Part shown: positions 43,546-53,138 of the stretch, piece after piece
How positions within the stretch are numbered: the stretch's first letter is position 1
Layout: every line of letters starts with the position of its first letter
Source: Sphingomonas morindae
Lineage (GTDB): Bacteria > Pseudomonadota > Alphaproteobacteria > Sphingomonadales > Sphingomonadaceae
Direction of reading: 5' to 3'
Length of the DNA stretch: 64,000 nt
Assembly: GCF_023822065.1 (NCBI RefSeq)
Contig: NZ_CP084930.1
Coordinates: 824,501 to 888,500, forward strand
Notes under the pieces: generated by a model
Databases searched by the model: none
The model's input: the letters and a program-made list of their open reading frames with translations, nothing else
What the model was told of the DNA's origin: nothing
Made by a program: the position numbers and the translations under genes

Positions 43546-43980
43546 ATGGCCGCCACCGTCTATGTCCTCAACGGGCCGAACCTCAACCTGCTCGGCACGC
43601 GCGAACCCGAAATCTACGGCGCCGACACGCTCGACGATATCGCCGGGCGGATGGAGGACCATGCCCGCACGCTCGGGCTGGAGCTGGATATCCGCCAGTC
43701 CAACCACGAGGGCCATCTGGTCGACTGGATCCAGGAGGCGGCGGCGCGCCAGGCGCATGCGGTCATCCTGAACGCCGGCGCCTATACGCACAGCTCCATC
43801 GCCGTCCATGATGCGATCAAGGCGGTCGAGGTGCCGGTGATCGAGGTGCACCTTTCCAACCCGCATCGGCGCGAACCCTTTCGCCGTCGCAGCTATGTCG
43901 GCATGGCCGCGCACGGCACGATCGCCGGTTTCGGCGCGTTGGGCTATCTGCTGGCGCTGGACGCGGCGGCAAAGCTCTGA
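43546..43980 (+). CDS. aroQ: Type II 3-dehydroquinate dehydratase
   Basis: A 144-residue enzyme of the shikimate pathway with [46 protein letters not shown] and [18 protein letters not shown]. Catalytic Tyr and His residues lie in these boxes. It forms dodecamers in other species. It precedes accB-accC, a frequent alphaproteobacterial order. Confidence 0.97.
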   Translation: MAATVYVLNGPNLNLLGTREPEIYGADTLDDIAGRMEDHARTLGLELDIRQSNHEGHLVDWIQEAAARQAHAVILNAGAYTHSSIAVHDAIKAVEVPVIEVHLSNPHRREPFRRRSYVGMAAHGTIAGFGALGYLLALDAAAKL

Positions 43981-44022
43981 CAGGACGCGCGGCAATCTTG
44001 TCCACATAAGAAGGGTCATGGA

Positions 44023-44547
44023 ATGACCGAAGCCATTCAGGACGGCGGCGCGGCGCCGATGCAGGTCGATCCCGCGCTGGTGCGCCAGCTTGCCGAACTG
44101 CTCGACGCCACCCGCCTCACCGAGATCGAGGTGCAGGACGGCGACCGCCGCATCCGGGTCGCGCGCACCGTCTCCATCGCCGCCGCGCCCGCGCCGATGG
44201 CGCTCGCCGCCGCCGCGCCGATGGCGCCGGCCGCCGCGCCGCTCGGCGCCGCGCCGGCGGCGGCGGCCCCCGCGCCCGCCGCCGCCCCCGCGCTGGCGGC
44301 TCCGGGCGCGCATCCCGGCACCGTCCGCTCGCCCATGGTCGGCACCGCCTATCTCGCGCCCGAGCCGGGCGCCGCCGATTTCGTGGCGATCGGCAAGCCG
44401 GTCAAGGCCGGCGAGACGCTGCTGATCGTCGAGGCGATGAAGGTGATGAACCCGATCGTCGCGCCGCGCGCCGGCCAGATCACGCAGATCCTGATTGAGA
44501 ATGGGCAGCCGGTCGAGTTCGATCAGCCGCTCGTCGTGATCGAGTAG
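44023..44547 (+). CDS. accB: Acetyl-CoA carboxylase biotin carboxyl carrier protein
   Basis: 174 residues. The N-terminal helical part ([29 protein letters not shown]) is followed by a long Ala/Pro linker. The biotinyl domain (from about 98) has the biotin-accepting Lys in EAMKVMNPI. It carries CO2 between AccC and the carboxyltransferase for malonyl-CoA synthesis. It lies 7 bases before accC. Confidence 0.96.
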   Translation: MTEAIQDGGAAPMQVDPALVRQLAELLDATRLTEIEVQDGDRRIRVARTVSIAAAPAPMALAAAAPMAPAAAPLGAAPAAAAPAPAAAPALAAPGAHPGTVRSPMVGTAYLAPEPGAADFVAIGKPVKAGETLLIVEAMKVMNPIVAPRAGQITQILIENGQPVEFDQPLVVIE

Positions 44548-44554
44548 GATCCCG

Positions 44555-45913
44555 ATGCCGATCCAGAAGGTCCTGATCGCCAATCGCGGCGAGATCGCGC
44601 TGCGCATCCATCGCGCCTGCCACGAGATGGGCATCCAGACGGTGGCGGTGCATTCCACCGCCGATGCCGATGCCATGCATGTGCGCCTGGCGGACCATGC
44701 CGTGTGCATCGGGCCGCCGGCGGCGAGCGAAAGCTATCTCAACATCCCCAACATCATCGCCGCCGCCGAAATCTCCGGGGCGGACGCGATCCATCCGGGC
44801 TATGGCTTTCTTTCGGAAAACGCCAAGTTCGCCGAGATCGTCGAGGCGCATGATCTGATCTTCATCGGGCCCAAGCCCGAGCATATCCGCACCATGGGCG
44901 ACAAGATCGAGGCCAAGGCGACCGCCGCCCGGCTCGGCCTGCCATTGGTGCCCGGCTCCGACGGGCCGCTGACCTCGCTCGACGAGGCCAAGCGCGTCGC
45001 CGCCGAGATCGGCTATCCCGTGCTCATCAAGGCCGCCTCGGGCGGCGGCGGGCGCGGCATGAAGGTGGTGCCGGAAGAAAGCCAGCTCGAAAGCCTGATG
45101 GCGCAGGCCGGCAGCGAGGCCAAGGCCGCCTTTGGCGACGCCACCGTCTATATGGAAAAATATCTGGCGGACCCCCGCCATATCGAATTCCAGGTGTTCG
45201 GCGACGGGCGCGGCAACGCCATCCATCTCGGCGAGCGCGACTGTTCGCTCCAGCGCCGCCACCAGAAGGTGCTGGAGGAGGCGCCCTCTCCCGTCATCTC
45301 GATGGCGCAGCGCGAGGAGATGGGCGCCACCGTCGCCCGGGCCATGGCCGAGATGGGCTATCGCGGCGCCGGCACGATCGAATTCCTCTACGAGGATGGC
45401 CGCTTCTACTTCATCGAGATGAATACGCGGCTGCAGGTCGAGCATCCGGTCACCGAGATGGTCACCGGGCTCGATCTGGTGCGCGAGCAGATCCGCGTCG
45501 CCGATGGCTATCTGCTCACGCTCAGCCAGGACGAGGTCGAGTTTCGCGGCCATGCCATCGAATGCCGCATCAATGCCGAGCATCCGCGCAGCTTCGCCCC
45601 CTCGCCGGGGCTGGTGAAGGGCTATCACGCCCCGGGCGGCATGAATGTGCGCGTCGATAGCGGCCTCTATGCCGGCTATCGCGTGCCGCCTTACTATGAT
45701 TCGATGGTCGCCAAGCTGATCGTCTGGGGCCATAGCCGCGAAGGCGCGCTGCGCCGGCTGCGCCGCGCGCTCGAGGAATTCGTGATCGACGGGATCACGA
45801 CGACGATCCCGCTGCACCAGGCGCTGCTCGACGATCCCGAGTTCCAGGACGGCGACTATACCATCAAATGGCTGGAGCGGTGGCTGGCCGAGCAGGAGCC
45901 CGACCAGGGCTGA
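44555..45913 (+). CDS. accC: Acetyl-CoA carboxylase biotin carboxylase subunit
   Basis: A 452-residue ATP-grasp enzyme, [22 protein letters not shown]..., with [14 protein letters not shown] for ATP binding. The carboxylase boxes [25 protein letters not shown] are intact. It carboxylates the biotin of AccB using bicarbonate and ATP. It ends the aroQ-accB-accC run. Confidence 0.98.
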   Translation: MPIQKVLIANRGEIALRIHRACHEMGIQTVAVHSTADADAMHVRLADHAVCIGPPAASESYLNIPNIIAAAEISGADAIHPGYGFLSENAKFAEIVEAHDLIFIGPKPEHIRTMGDKIEAKATAARLGLPLVPGSDGPLTSLDEAKRVAAEIGYPVLIKAASGGGGRGMKVVPEESQLESLMAQAGSEAKAAFGDATVYMEKYLADPRHIEFQVFGDGRGNAIHLGERDCSLQRRHQKVLEEAPSPVISMAQREEMGATVARAMAEMGYRGAGTIEFLYEDGRFYFIEMNTRLQVEHPVTEMVTGLDLVREQIRVADGYLLTLSQDEVEFRGHAIECRINAEHPRSFAPSPGLVKGYHAPGGMNVRVDSGLYAGYRVPPYYDSMVAKLIVWGHSREGALRRLRRALEEFVIDGITTTIPLHQALLDDPEFQDGDYTIKWLERWLAEQEPDQG

Positions 45914-46002
45914 GCCGCCGGCCATGCGCTTATGAGAGCCCCGCGCCGAGCGATCGACGCGGGACTTTTCATGTCGGAACGGCACCCCGCGGCGGGCGCG
46001 CC

Positions 46003-46353
46003 TCAGCTTTGCGGACCGCCGCCGCTCATGCTGTCGGGATCGGGCTGCTCGGTCTCGCCGGCGCCGCCGCCGCCCGCCCCGGCGCCCGAACCGCGCGCGG
46101 CGCCGGTCTTGAAATCGGCGGGCTCGCCGGCCTCCTCGACAAAGGGATCGTCGCCGCCATGGCCCTGGCGCGGCCCGCGCCGGCGCTCCGCCGTGCTGCC
46201 CACGGGCGTGGCGTCGGTGCGTTCGGGGCGCGGCGGGGCGATGCCGGGGCCATCCTGCCGCTCGCCCTCGGGCGCGCCCGGCACATAGGGCGCCACCGCC
46301 TCGTCCGCCTCGGGCGCGCGGCCCGCGGCCTGGTTCTGATCCTGGTCGGCCAT
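46003..46353 (-). CDS. Hypothetical disordered hydrophilic protein
   Basis: 116 residues from ATG 46353, with GAGGAGAC upstream. The sequence is rich in Gly, Pro, Asp and Glu (ADQDQNQAAGRAPEADEA, GAGAGGGGAG) and shows no hydrophobic core, so it is likely unfolded. No family recognised. The good ribosome-binding site argues that it is real. Confidence 0.55.
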   Translation of the reverse strand: MADQDQNQAAGRAPEADEAVAPYVPGAPEGERQDGPGIAPPRPERTDATPVGSTAERRRGPRQGHGGDDPFVEEAGEPADFKTGAARGSGAGAGGGGAGETEQPDPDSMSGGGPQS

Positions 46354-46444
46354 GTCTGTCTCCTCTCGCGTCGCGAGGAACAACGCGACAGGGCCGCCGC
46401 CGTGCCGCCCGCCGCGCGCCAGGCCGGCGCGCGGCGGCGCGGGA

Positions 46445-47641
46445 TCACGATTGGAGCGCGGCGACCCCCGGCAGCGTCTTGCCTTCCATCCACTCCAGAA
46501 AGGCGCCGCCGGCGGTGGAGACGAAGGTGAAGCCGTCCGCCACCCCCGCCTGGTTGAGCGCGGCGACGGTATCGCCCCCGCCCGCCACCGAGATCAGGCT
46601 GCCATCCTGGGTGAGCGCGGCGGCGGTGCGCGCCAGGCTCACCGTGGCGGCGTCGAAGGGCGGCGTCTCGAAGGCGCCGAGCGGCCCGTTCCACACCAGG
46701 GTGCGGCAGGTCTTGAGCACATCGGCCAGCGCCTCGACCGCGCTCGGCCCGACATCGAGGATCATCTCATCCTCGGCCACCTCATGCACATTGACGGTGC
46801 GCACCGGCGGATTGGCGCGGAATTCCTTGGCCACCACCACGTCATAGGGCAGGTGGACGGTGCAGTTCGCCGCCTCGGCCGCTTCCAAGATCGCCAGGGC
46901 GGTCGGCGCCAGATCATGCTCGCACAGCGATTTGCCCACCTTCACGCCCCGCGCGGCGAGGAAGGTATTGGCCATGCCGCCGCCGATGATGAGATGATCC
47001 ACCCGCGCCACGAGATGCTTGAGCACATCGAGCTTGGTCGAGACCTTGGCGCCGCCGACCACCGCCGCCACCGGATGCTCGGGCGAGCCGAGCGCCTTTT
47101 CGAGCGCCTCCAGCTCGGCCTGCATCGCGCGGCCGGCATAGGCCGGCAGATGATGCGCCAGCCCCTCGGTGGAGGCATGGGCGCGGTGCGCGGCGGAGAA
47201 GGCATCGTTCACATAGACGGTGCCGAGCCGCGCCATAGCCTGCGCCAGCGCCGGATCATTCTTCTCCTCGCCGGCGTGGAAGCGGGTATTCTCCAGCACC
47301 GCGATGCTGCCCGGCGCGAGCGCCGCGACCGCCGCCTCGGCGTCCGCGCCCTGGCAATCGGGGATGAAGCTCACCTCGCGCCCCAGCACATGCGCCAGCG
47401 GCTGGGTGACCAGCGCGAGGCTCATATCCGGTCGCTTCTCGCCCTTGGGCCGGCCGAAATGCGCCAGCACCAGCACCACCGCGCCCTTGTCGGCCAGTTC
47501 GGCAATGGTCGGCGCCGCCGCGCGCAGCCGCGTGTCGTCCGTCACCCGCGCGCCGTCCATCGGCACGTTGAGATCCTCGCGCACCAGCACGCGCGTGCCG
47601 CGCAGCGCGCCGAGATCGTCCAGCGTCTTGAAAGCCGTCAT
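46445..47641 (-). CDS. pgk: Phosphoglycerate kinase
   Basis: A 398-residue glycolytic enzyme. Substrate site [11 protein letters not shown] and [10 protein letters not shown], hinge and nucleotide regions [12 protein letters not shown] and WNGPLGAFE, and the terminal GGGDTVAAL are all present. It makes ATP from 1,3-bisphosphoglycerate. Its ATG overlaps the MOSC gene stop (ATGA), placing it in a gap-MOSC-pgk operon. Confidence 0.98.
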   Translation of the reverse strand: MTAFKTLDDLGALRGTRVLVREDLNVPMDGARVTDDTRLRAAAPTIAELADKGAVVLVLAHFGRPKGEKRPDMSLALVTQPLAHVLGREVSFIPDCQGADAEAAVAALAPGSIAVLENTRFHAGEEKNDPALAQAMARLGTVYVNDAFSAAHRAHASTEGLAHHLPAYAGRAMQAELEALEKALGSPEHPVAAVVGGAKVSTKLDVLKHLVARVDHLIIGGGMANTFLAARGVKVGKSLCEHDLAPTALAILEAAEAANCTVHLPYDVVVAKEFRANPPVRTVNVHEVAEDEMILDVGPSAVEALADVLKTCRTLVWNGPLGAFETPPFDAATVSLARTAAALTQDGSLISVAGGGDTVAALNQAGVADGFTFVSTAGGAFLEWMEGKTLPGVAALQS

Positions 47642-48114
47642 ATCGCCTCCCGATAATCCGCGTGTATCAGCCGCACCTCATCGCCGAGCGCGATCGCGCC
47701 CGGCTCGACCACCCGCAGCGTGCGGCCGCCGCGCCAGCCGGGGCGCAGCGCCGCCTCCAGCCCGGGCGCCACCGCCTCCATCCGCCGGCAGGGATCGCAT
47801 TCGCCGGTAATCTCGAGCAGCGCGGCGCCGATCCGCACCAGCGCGCCCGGCGCGCGCGGCAGCGAACCCTCGATCAGCAGATTGGCGCGGCGCAGCGACC
47901 AGTCGATCTCCGCCCCGCCCAGCGCCTCGAGCGCCGCCCGCCAATCGGCGGCGAGCAGCGCCGTCACCTGGCGGCGGCCGGCGGCGCGCGGCCTGCGCAC
48001 GCCCCGGCAATCGCCCGCCAGGCCGGTGGCGAGGCCGATCTCGCCCGCCGCCATGCACAGCATCGGCCCGCGCGGCCGCGCCTTGCGCGCGATGCCGAGC
48101 AGGCGTCCGCGCAT
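47638..48114 (-). CDS. MOSC-domain protein
   Basis: A 158-residue protein with a MOSC-like fold pattern: [18 protein letters not shown] at the start, [27 protein letters not shown], and [16 protein letters not shown] with the expected cysteine region. MOSC domains handle sulfur for molybdenum-cofactor-type chemistry. ATG 48114 overlaps the gap stop, and its own stop overlaps pgk. No molybdopterin genes are nearby, so its place between two glycolytic genes is unexplained. Confidence 0.83.
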   Translation of the reverse strand: MRGRLLGIARKARPRGPMLCMAAGEIGLATGLAGDCRGVRRPRAAGRRQVTALLAADWRAALEALGGAEIDWSLRRANLLIEGSLPRAPGALVRIGAALLEITGECDPCRRMEAVAPGLEAALRPGWRGGRTLRVVEPGAIALGDEVRLIHADYREAI

Positions 48115-49121
48115 CAGAGCGTCTTGGCGATCGCGCCGGCGGTGTCGACCATCCGGTTCGAGAAGCCCCATTCATTGTCGTACCAGGAGAGGATGCGCAC
48201 CAGCTTGCCCTCGAGCACCGCCGTCTCGAGGCTGTCGACCGTCGACGAGGCCGGCGCGCCGTTGAGATCGATCGAGACGAGCGGCTCGTCGGTATAATCG
48301 AGCACGCCCTTCATCGGCCCCTCGGCGGCGGCCTTGAGCAGGGCGTTGACCTCCTCCTTGCTGGTGTCGCGCTTGGGGGTGAAGGTGAGATCGATCATCG
48401 AGACGTTGGGCGTGGGCACGCGCACCGCCGATCCGTCCAGCTTGCCCTTCAGCTCGGGCAGCACCTCGCCCACCGCCCGCGCGGCGCCGGTGGTGGTGGG
48501 GATCATCGACATCGCCGCCGCCCGGGCGCGGCGCGGATCCTTGTGGATCTGGTCGAGGATCTTCTGGTCGTTGGTGTAGCTGTGCACCGTTGTCATCAGG
48601 CCGCGCTCGATGCCGATCGCGTCGTTCATCACCTTGGCCACCGGCGCGAGGCAGTTGGTGGTGCAGGAGGCGTTGGACAGGATGCTGTGCTCGGCGGTGA
48701 TCTTGTCGTGGTTGACGCCGTAGACGACGGTCAGGTCCACGCCCTTGGCCGGCGCCGAGATCAGCACGCGCTTGGCGCCCGCCGCGAGATGCTTGCCGGC
48801 CGATTCGCGATCGGTGAAGAAGCCGGTGCACTCGAGCGCGATGTCGATGCCGAGATCCTTATGCGGCAGATTGGCCGGATCGCGCTGCGCGGTGACGAGG
48901 ATGCGCGTGCCGTCGACGATCATATAGTCGCCCTCGGCGGTGACGCTGCCCTTCCAGCTGCCATGGATCGAATCCCGCTTGAACAAAGCGGCATTGGCCT
49001 TGGTGTCCGCGAGATCGTTGATCGCCACCAGCTCGAGGCCGCACTCGGGCCGCTCCAGGATCGCGCGCGCGACGAGCCGACCGATGCGGCCGAAGCCGTT
49101 GATCGCAACCTTGACCGCCAT
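48114..49121 (-). CDS. gap: Type I glyceraldehyde-3-phosphate dehydrogenase
   Basis: A 335-residue NAD-dependent enzyme with Rossmann start [16 protein letters not shown] and the catalytic cysteine in [16 protein letters not shown]. His sits in the VHSYTNDQ region, and the C-terminal [12 protein letters not shown] is complete. It forms 1,3-bisphosphoglycerate. It leads the gap-MOSC-pgk operon. Confidence 0.98.
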   Translation of the reverse strand: MAVKVAINGFGRIGRLVARAILERPECGLELVAINDLADTKANAALFKRDSIHGSWKGSVTAEGDYMIVDGTRILVTAQRDPANLPHKDLGIDIALECTGFFTDRESAGKHLAAGAKRVLISAPAKGVDLTVVYGVNHDKITAEHSILSNASCTTNCLAPVAKVMNDAIGIERGLMTTVHSYTNDQKILDQIHKDPRRARAAAMSMIPTTTGAARAVGEVLPELKGKLDGSAVRVPTPNVSMIDLTFTPKRDTSKEEVNALLKAAAEGPMKGVLDYTDEPLVSIDLNGAPASSTVDSLETAVLEGKLVRILSWYDNEWGFSNRMVDTAGAIAKTL

Positions 49122-49251
49122 GTTCCGTGACTCCCATCGCAGGGTTTGAGACTGGCGCCCATGTGTCGCGCGGGGGCGGGCGCGTCAACTCTCGCAGGGC
49201 GCGAATCGCCAGCGCCTTGCCCGGCGCCCGCGCCATGCTATGCCAGGCGCC

Positions 49252-49437
49252 ATGGCGGACACGCGCTTCGATCAGGCCCTTTCCCGCATCGAGGCGGCGC
49301 TTGCCCGGCTCGAACAGCTCGCCGCCTCCGTGCCGCAGGACGCGGCGGAGGCCGAGGCCCGCCATGCGGCGCTGCGCAGCGGCGCGGGCGAGGCGCTCGC
49401 CCGGCTCGACCAGCTGATCGCGGCGCGCGGCGGCTGA
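49252..49437 (+). CDS. Small coiled-coil protein upstream of zapA
   Basis: 61 residues from ATG 49252 (49240 also possible), mostly a leucine/alanine heptad helix (FDQALSRIEAALARLEQLAA, GEALARLDQLIAA). Its stop overlaps the zapA start (TGATG). It probably works with ZapA or is a helper of similar shape. Function unknown. Confidence 0.7.
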   Translation: MADTRFDQALSRIEAALARLEQLAASVPQDAAEAEARHAALRSGAGEALARLDQLIAARGG

Positions 49438-49754
49438 TGGCGGACGTTCCGATCGAGGTGGGCGGCCGCGCCTATACGCTGGCCTGCCGCGAGGGCGAGC
49501 AGGATCGCGTCCGGCTGCTGGCGCGGCTGGTCGATTCCCGCCTCACCGAGGCGCGGCGCGCGGTCGGGCGCGGGCAGGAGGCACGCGAGCTGCTGCTCGC
49601 CGCCATGCTGCTGGCGGACGAGCTGGACGAGCAGCGCACCGCCTCCGCCGGGATCAGAATCGAAGGCGAAGCGCGGCTCGCCGCGCTGGAACGCTGCGCC
49701 GTCCGTCTCGAGGCGCTTGTCGCGGCCCTTGAGAAGCCGGCGCCGGCATCCTAG
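49437..49754 (+). CDS. zapA: Cell-division protein ZapA
   Basis: A 105-residue protein with the ZapA pattern: IEVGGRAYTLACREGEQDRVRLLARLVDSR, then a long coiled-coil helix. ZapA cross-links FtsZ filaments at the division ring. Overlap with the small coiled-coil gene and the 6S-RNA/fthC context on its 3' side match the conserved zapA-ssrS-fthC order. Confidence 0.9.
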   Translation: MADVPIEVGGRAYTLACREGEQDRVRLLARLVDSRLTEARRAVGRGQEARELLLAAMLLADELDEQRTASAGIRIEGEARLAALERCAVRLEALVAALEKPAPAS

Positions 49755-49756
49755 AT

Positions 49757-49905
49757 CGGCCTTGGTGGGTACTGCCCGGTGCGAGCTGTAGCGATTATCC
49801 CTGAGGCGATTCCACATCCATGGGGGTCGTCCCTGGCCGGACCCTGGTCCGTGCTACATGGCTCCCACCTGACGTTGACGGCGTCAGAGGATATTCCGGC
49901 AAACG
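49757..49905 (+). ncRNA. ssrS: Candidate 6S RNA
   Basis: The 154-base spacer between zapA and fthC is the conserved place of 6S RNA. It contains GATTATCCCTGAGGCGATTC, similar to the CCCTGAGCCGAT segment of known 6S RNAs, and inverted arms GGTGGG (49764-49769) and CCCACC (49864-49869) that could enclose a large open bubble. A TGACG/CGTCA hairpin (49870-49886) follows. 6S RNA binds housekeeping RNA polymerase in stationary phase. Ends are approximate. Confidence 0.62.
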
Positions 49906-49908
49906 GCC

Positions 49909-50493
49909 ATGGCGGTCCCACCACCCTTGGCTGAGGCCAATCCCGAAAAGCCGGCGCTGCGCCGCGCCGCCCGCGCCGCGCGCCGGGCCTTTCTCCAGAG
50001 CCTCGCCGCGCCCGATCGCCACGCGCGGGAGGAGGCGCTCCGGGCGCGGCTGGCGCCTTTGCTCGCCGCGCCGGGGCCGATCGCCGGCTATGTCGCGCAT
50101 CGCGGCGAACCCGATATCCTGCCCTTCCTGCATCGCGCCCACGCCGCCGGCCATGCCATCGCGCTGCCGCGGATCGAGGATGGCGTGATGCGCTTCGTCG
50201 CCTACGCGCCCGATCGGCCGCTCGCCCCGGGCCATGCCGGCATCGCCGAGCCTCCACCCGCCGCCACCGTCCGCCCCGCCCGGCTGCTGATGCCGCTGCT
50301 CGCCTTCGATCGGCAGGGGCATCGCCTCGGCCAGGGCGGCGGCTTCTACGATCGCTGGCTCGCCGCCCATCCCGCTCCCGCCCGCATCGGCATTGCGTGG
50401 CGCGTGCAGGAGAGCGCCGGGCTTCCCGTCGACCCCTGGGACGCCGCGCTGACCGCGATTGTCACCGAAGAGGAATGGATCGCCTGCCCATGA
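49909..50493 (+). CDS. fthC: 5-formyltetrahydrofolate cyclo-ligase
   Basis: A 194-residue ATP-dependent enzyme that recovers 5-formyl-THF as methenyl-THF. It has the N-terminal basic RRAARAARRAF region, AYVAHRGEPDILPFL-like (here GYVAHRGEPDI) and the signature LLMPLLAFDRQGHRLGQGGGFYDRWLA. It lies downstream of zapA and the candidate 6S RNA and overlaps the DUF2842 gene (ATGA). Confidence 0.94.
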   Translation: MAVPPPLAEANPEKPALRRAARAARRAFLQSLAAPDRHAREEALRARLAPLLAAPGPIAGYVAHRGEPDILPFLHRAHAAGHAIALPRIEDGVMRFVAYAPDRPLAPGHAGIAEPPPAATVRPARLLMPLLAFDRQGHRLGQGGGFYDRWLAAHPAPARIGIAWRVQESAGLPVDPWDAALTAIVTEEEWIACP

Positions 50494-50717
50494 TCGCGCC
50501 CCCGCCCGCGCCCAGCTGGCGCAAGCCCGCCGGTGCCTTTCTGATCCTGCTGCTGATCGCGCTCTGGCTGGGGCTGGTGGTCCAGGTCGCGGGCCCGGTG
50601 GCGCGGCTCCATTGGGCGGCGCAGGCGCTGTTCTACGCGGCGGCCGGGCTCGCCTGGATCTGGCTGCTGCCGCTGCGCCGGCTGCTGCGCTGGATGGAAA
50701 CGGGCCGCTGGCGCTGA
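50490..50717 (+). CDS. DUF2842 small membrane protein
   Basis: A 75-residue protein with two membrane helices (AFLILLLIALWLGLVVQVAG and AALFYAAAGLAWIWLLPLRR-like) and the DUF2842 pattern SWRKPAGAFLIL at the start and RLLRWMETG at the end. Function unknown. Coupled to fthC by ATGA, as in other sphingomonads. Confidence 0.88.
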   Translation: MIAPPPAPSWRKPAGAFLILLLIALWLGLVVQVAGPVARLHWAAQALFYAAAGLAWIWLLPLRRLLRWMETGRWR

Positions 50718-50810
50718 TCGGCGCCGGCGCGGATCAGCGATCCGAAAAGGCCATCGCCCGGGCGGCGGATTGATTGCGGAGGGGAAGAAGAAGCCCGGAT
50801 GAGGCGCCCC

Positions 50811-50827
50811 CCACTCTCCGTGGAGAG

Positions 50828-50830
<3 letters not shown>
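50811..50830 (-). terminator. Palindrome overlapping the tRNA-Asp CCA end
   Basis: CCACTCTCC-GT-GGAGAGTGG is a perfect 9-bp inverted repeat whose right arm ends with the bases that encode the tRNA 3' CCA. On the minus strand it would fold right after the tRNA and could stop transcription or guide 3'-end processing. Confidence 0.5.
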
Positions 50831-50904
<74 letters not shown>

Positions 50905-50942
50905 GCATTTCTTGGCGCCCCCGTTGCCGGGGTGGGCGCGCT

Positions 50943-52214
50943 CTACGGGGCTCCCCCGCCCCTGTCAAGCGACCCATGCACATCCTCGCGCACATTCTTG
51001 TCGCTGCCGCCGAGCGTGCCCGACTCGAACAGAAAGCCGGCGATGTCGGGGCGTCCGGCGGCGTCCAGCACGGTCCGCGCGATGATGAGCAGCGGCACCG
51101 CCAGCACCGCGCCGGACACGCCCCACACCCAGCTCCAGAAGCTCAGCGCCACCAGGATCAGCAGCGGATTGATCAGCAGCCGCCGGCCGACGATGAGCGG
51201 CGTGACGATGTTGGCCTCCACCAGATGCAGGCCGATGAAGATCGTCGCCGGCATCGCCGCCGCCCAGGGCTCGGCGAAGGTCATGATGCCGCCGAGCGCG
51301 AGCAGGCAGGCCGCCGCGATCGGCCCGAGATAGGGCACATAGTTCAGCAGCGCGACCATGCCGCCCCACATCAGCGGCGTCGGCAGGCCCAAGGCATGGA
51401 CCGCGCCCGCCACCACCAGCCCGAGCGTCACGTTGATGACGGTGATGGTGGCGATGTAGCTGGAGGTGGCGTCCACCACATCCTGGATCACGCGCGCCAG
51501 CGTCATCGCCGAGGAAAAGCTGGAGCGGCGCATGATCGTGTGCCGCCGCATGTTCGACCAGCCGGCGAGGAAGAAGAAGATCACCAGCATCACGAACACG
51601 AACTGGATGATCGCGAAGGGCGCCGCCGTGGTGAGCAGCGAGAGCAGCGAATTGGGCGTTTCCAGCGTCACCGTGCGGGCGTGGCGCGCGGCCTTGGCGA
51701 TCGCGATCGTCGCCGCCATGTCGTCGATCGATTTGTTGAGGCTGGCATAGATTTCCACCAGCGGGCGCACCGTGGTCTTGATGCGGCCGATGCGCTCGGG
51801 CACCAGCGACACCCAGTTGCTGGCCGGCACCACGATCGCCGCGATCGCCATATTGGCGATGCCGAGGAAGAAGAGCAGGCAGGTGAAGGCGGCCAGGCCC
51901 GAGGGCAGGCCGCGCCGTTCCAGCCATTCCAGCAGCGGCACCAGCGCCACCGCCACCACCAGCGCCGCCGTGACGGGCAGGAAGAATTCGGCGCCCGCGC
52001 GCAGCGCGAAGGGCAGAGCGATGGCCAGCCCCACGCCCATCACCAGCGCGATCGCGGCGAGCAGCCGGTCGCGATGATAGCCGCCGGGCCAGACCAGATC
52101 CTCGATCCGGCCGGCCGGCGCCGGCGGTGGCGCCGCCGGTGTCGGCGTCGGTGCCGGCGCGGCACCCAGCGGCTCGGCCCCGATCCTCTCGCCCGGATGA
52201 TCCATGTCGTGCAC
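50943..52214 (-). CDS. AI-2E-family transporter (permease)
   Basis: A 423-residue inner-membrane protein. A Pro/Ala-rich N terminus is followed by about eight helices (LLAAIALVMGVGLAIALPFAL, AFTCLLFFLGIANMAIAAIVV, FAIIQFVFVMLVIFFFLAGW). The family segment is MALLNYVPYLGPIAA-like (here MVALLNYVPYLGPIAAACLL), and EANIVTPLIVGRRLLINPLL is near the end. Members export or take up diverse small molecules, including Na+/H+ exchange in some; the substrate is unknown. The start is one of several nearby Mets. Confidence 0.93.
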   Translation of the reverse strand: MHDMDHPGERIGAEPLGAAPAPTPTPAAPPPAPAGRIEDLVWPGGYHRDRLLAAIALVMGVGLAIALPFALRAGAEFFLPVTAALVVAVALVPLLEWLERRGLPSGLAAFTCLLFFLGIANMAIAAIVVPASNWVSLVPERIGRIKTTVRPLVEIYASLNKSIDDMAATIAIAKAARHARTVTLETPNSLLSLLTTAAPFAIIQFVFVMLVIFFFLAGWSNMRRHTIMRRSSFSSAMTLARVIQDVVDATSSYIATITVINVTLGLVVAGAVHALGLPTPLMWGGMVALLNYVPYLGPIAAACLLALGGIMTFAEPWAAAMPATIFIGLHLVEANIVTPLIVGRRLLINPLLILVALSFWSWVWGVSGAVLAVPLLIIARTVLDAAGRPDIAGFLFESGTLGGSDKNVREDVHGSLDRGGGAP

Positions 52215-52319
52215 GCGCCCGCCTTATCTGCTGCGATCGGATTCGCGTGGCGCGAAGCCGCATCCGGCGGACCTTAGCATGGCGCGCGGCGCTTGCCTCC
52301 CCGCCCGCGCAGGGGCGCG

Positions 52320-53138
52320 TCAGGTCGGGTCGGCGCAGCAGGTCACGCGCGTTCCGGCGGCGGCGCAGGCGGCGGCGAGGCGGGGATCGTCCAGCCGGTC
52401 GGTGACGAAATGGCCGATCTCCTCGAAGCCGCCGATCCGCACCGGCGCCGGCCGCCCCACCTTGCTGTGATCGGCGACGAGGATCACCTGCCGCGCCTGG
52501 GCGATGATGGTGCGCGCCACCTGCACCTCGTCGGTGTCGAAATCGAGCAGCGCGCCCTCGGCATCGATCGCCGAGGCCCCGATCACCGCGAAATCGACCT
52601 TGAAATTGCGGAGGAATTCCGCCGCCAGCGGGCCGATGATCGCGCGATCGGCCGCGCGCACGCGCCCGCCGACCGCGATGACCTGCCGGTCCGCGCGCCC
52701 GGACATGCGATCGATCACGTTGAGATTGTTGGAGATCACCAGCAGGTCGCGATGCTCGTCCAGGGCCTCGGCCACCGCTTCGGTGGTGGTGCCGATGGTG
52801 ATGAACAGCGACGCGCCATCGGGGATCAGCGCCGCCGCCGCGCGGCCGATCGCCGCCTTGGCGCCCGCCGCCACCAGCCGCCGCTCGCCATAAGCGAGAT
52901 TGTCCACGCCCGACGTCACGATCGCGCCGCCATGCACCCGCGCGAGCAGGCTCTTGCGCGCGAGGATATTGAGATCCTTGCGAATCGTCTGCGGCGTCAC
53001 GGCGAGCCGCGCGGCCAGATCTTCGACATCCACCCGCCCCGCCTGGCGCGCCTGCGCCAGGATCAGCCGGTGTCGCGCGGCGACCGCCTCCATCCCCTTC
53101 CGATCGCCCGCGGCCGGCGCCGGCGCCGCGTCGCTCAT
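52320..53138 (-). CDS. glpR: DeoR/GlpR-family transcriptional repressor
   Basis: 272 residues. The N-terminal winged helix-turn-helix (RHRLILAQARQAGRVDVEDLAARLAVTPQTIRKDLNIL) is followed by a DeoR-type sugar-phosphate sensor (GASLFITIGTTTEAVAEAL, VIGASAIDAEGALLDFDTDEV, VILVADHSKVG). It probably represses the glp genes and releases with glycerol-3-phosphate. It is translationally coupled to glpD (ATGA). Confidence 0.92.
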   Translation of the reverse strand: MSDAAPAPAAGDRKGMEAVAARHRLILAQARQAGRVDVEDLAARLAVTPQTIRKDLNILARKSLLARVHGGAIVTSGVDNLAYGERRLVAAGAKAAIGRAAAALIPDGASLFITIGTTTEAVAEALDEHRDLLVISNNLNVIDRMSGRADRQVIAVGGRVRAADRAIIGPLAAEFLRNFKVDFAVIGASAIDAEGALLDFDTDEVQVARTIIAQARQVILVADHSKVGRPAPVRIGGFEEIGHFVTDRLDDPRLAAACAAAGTRVTCCADPT

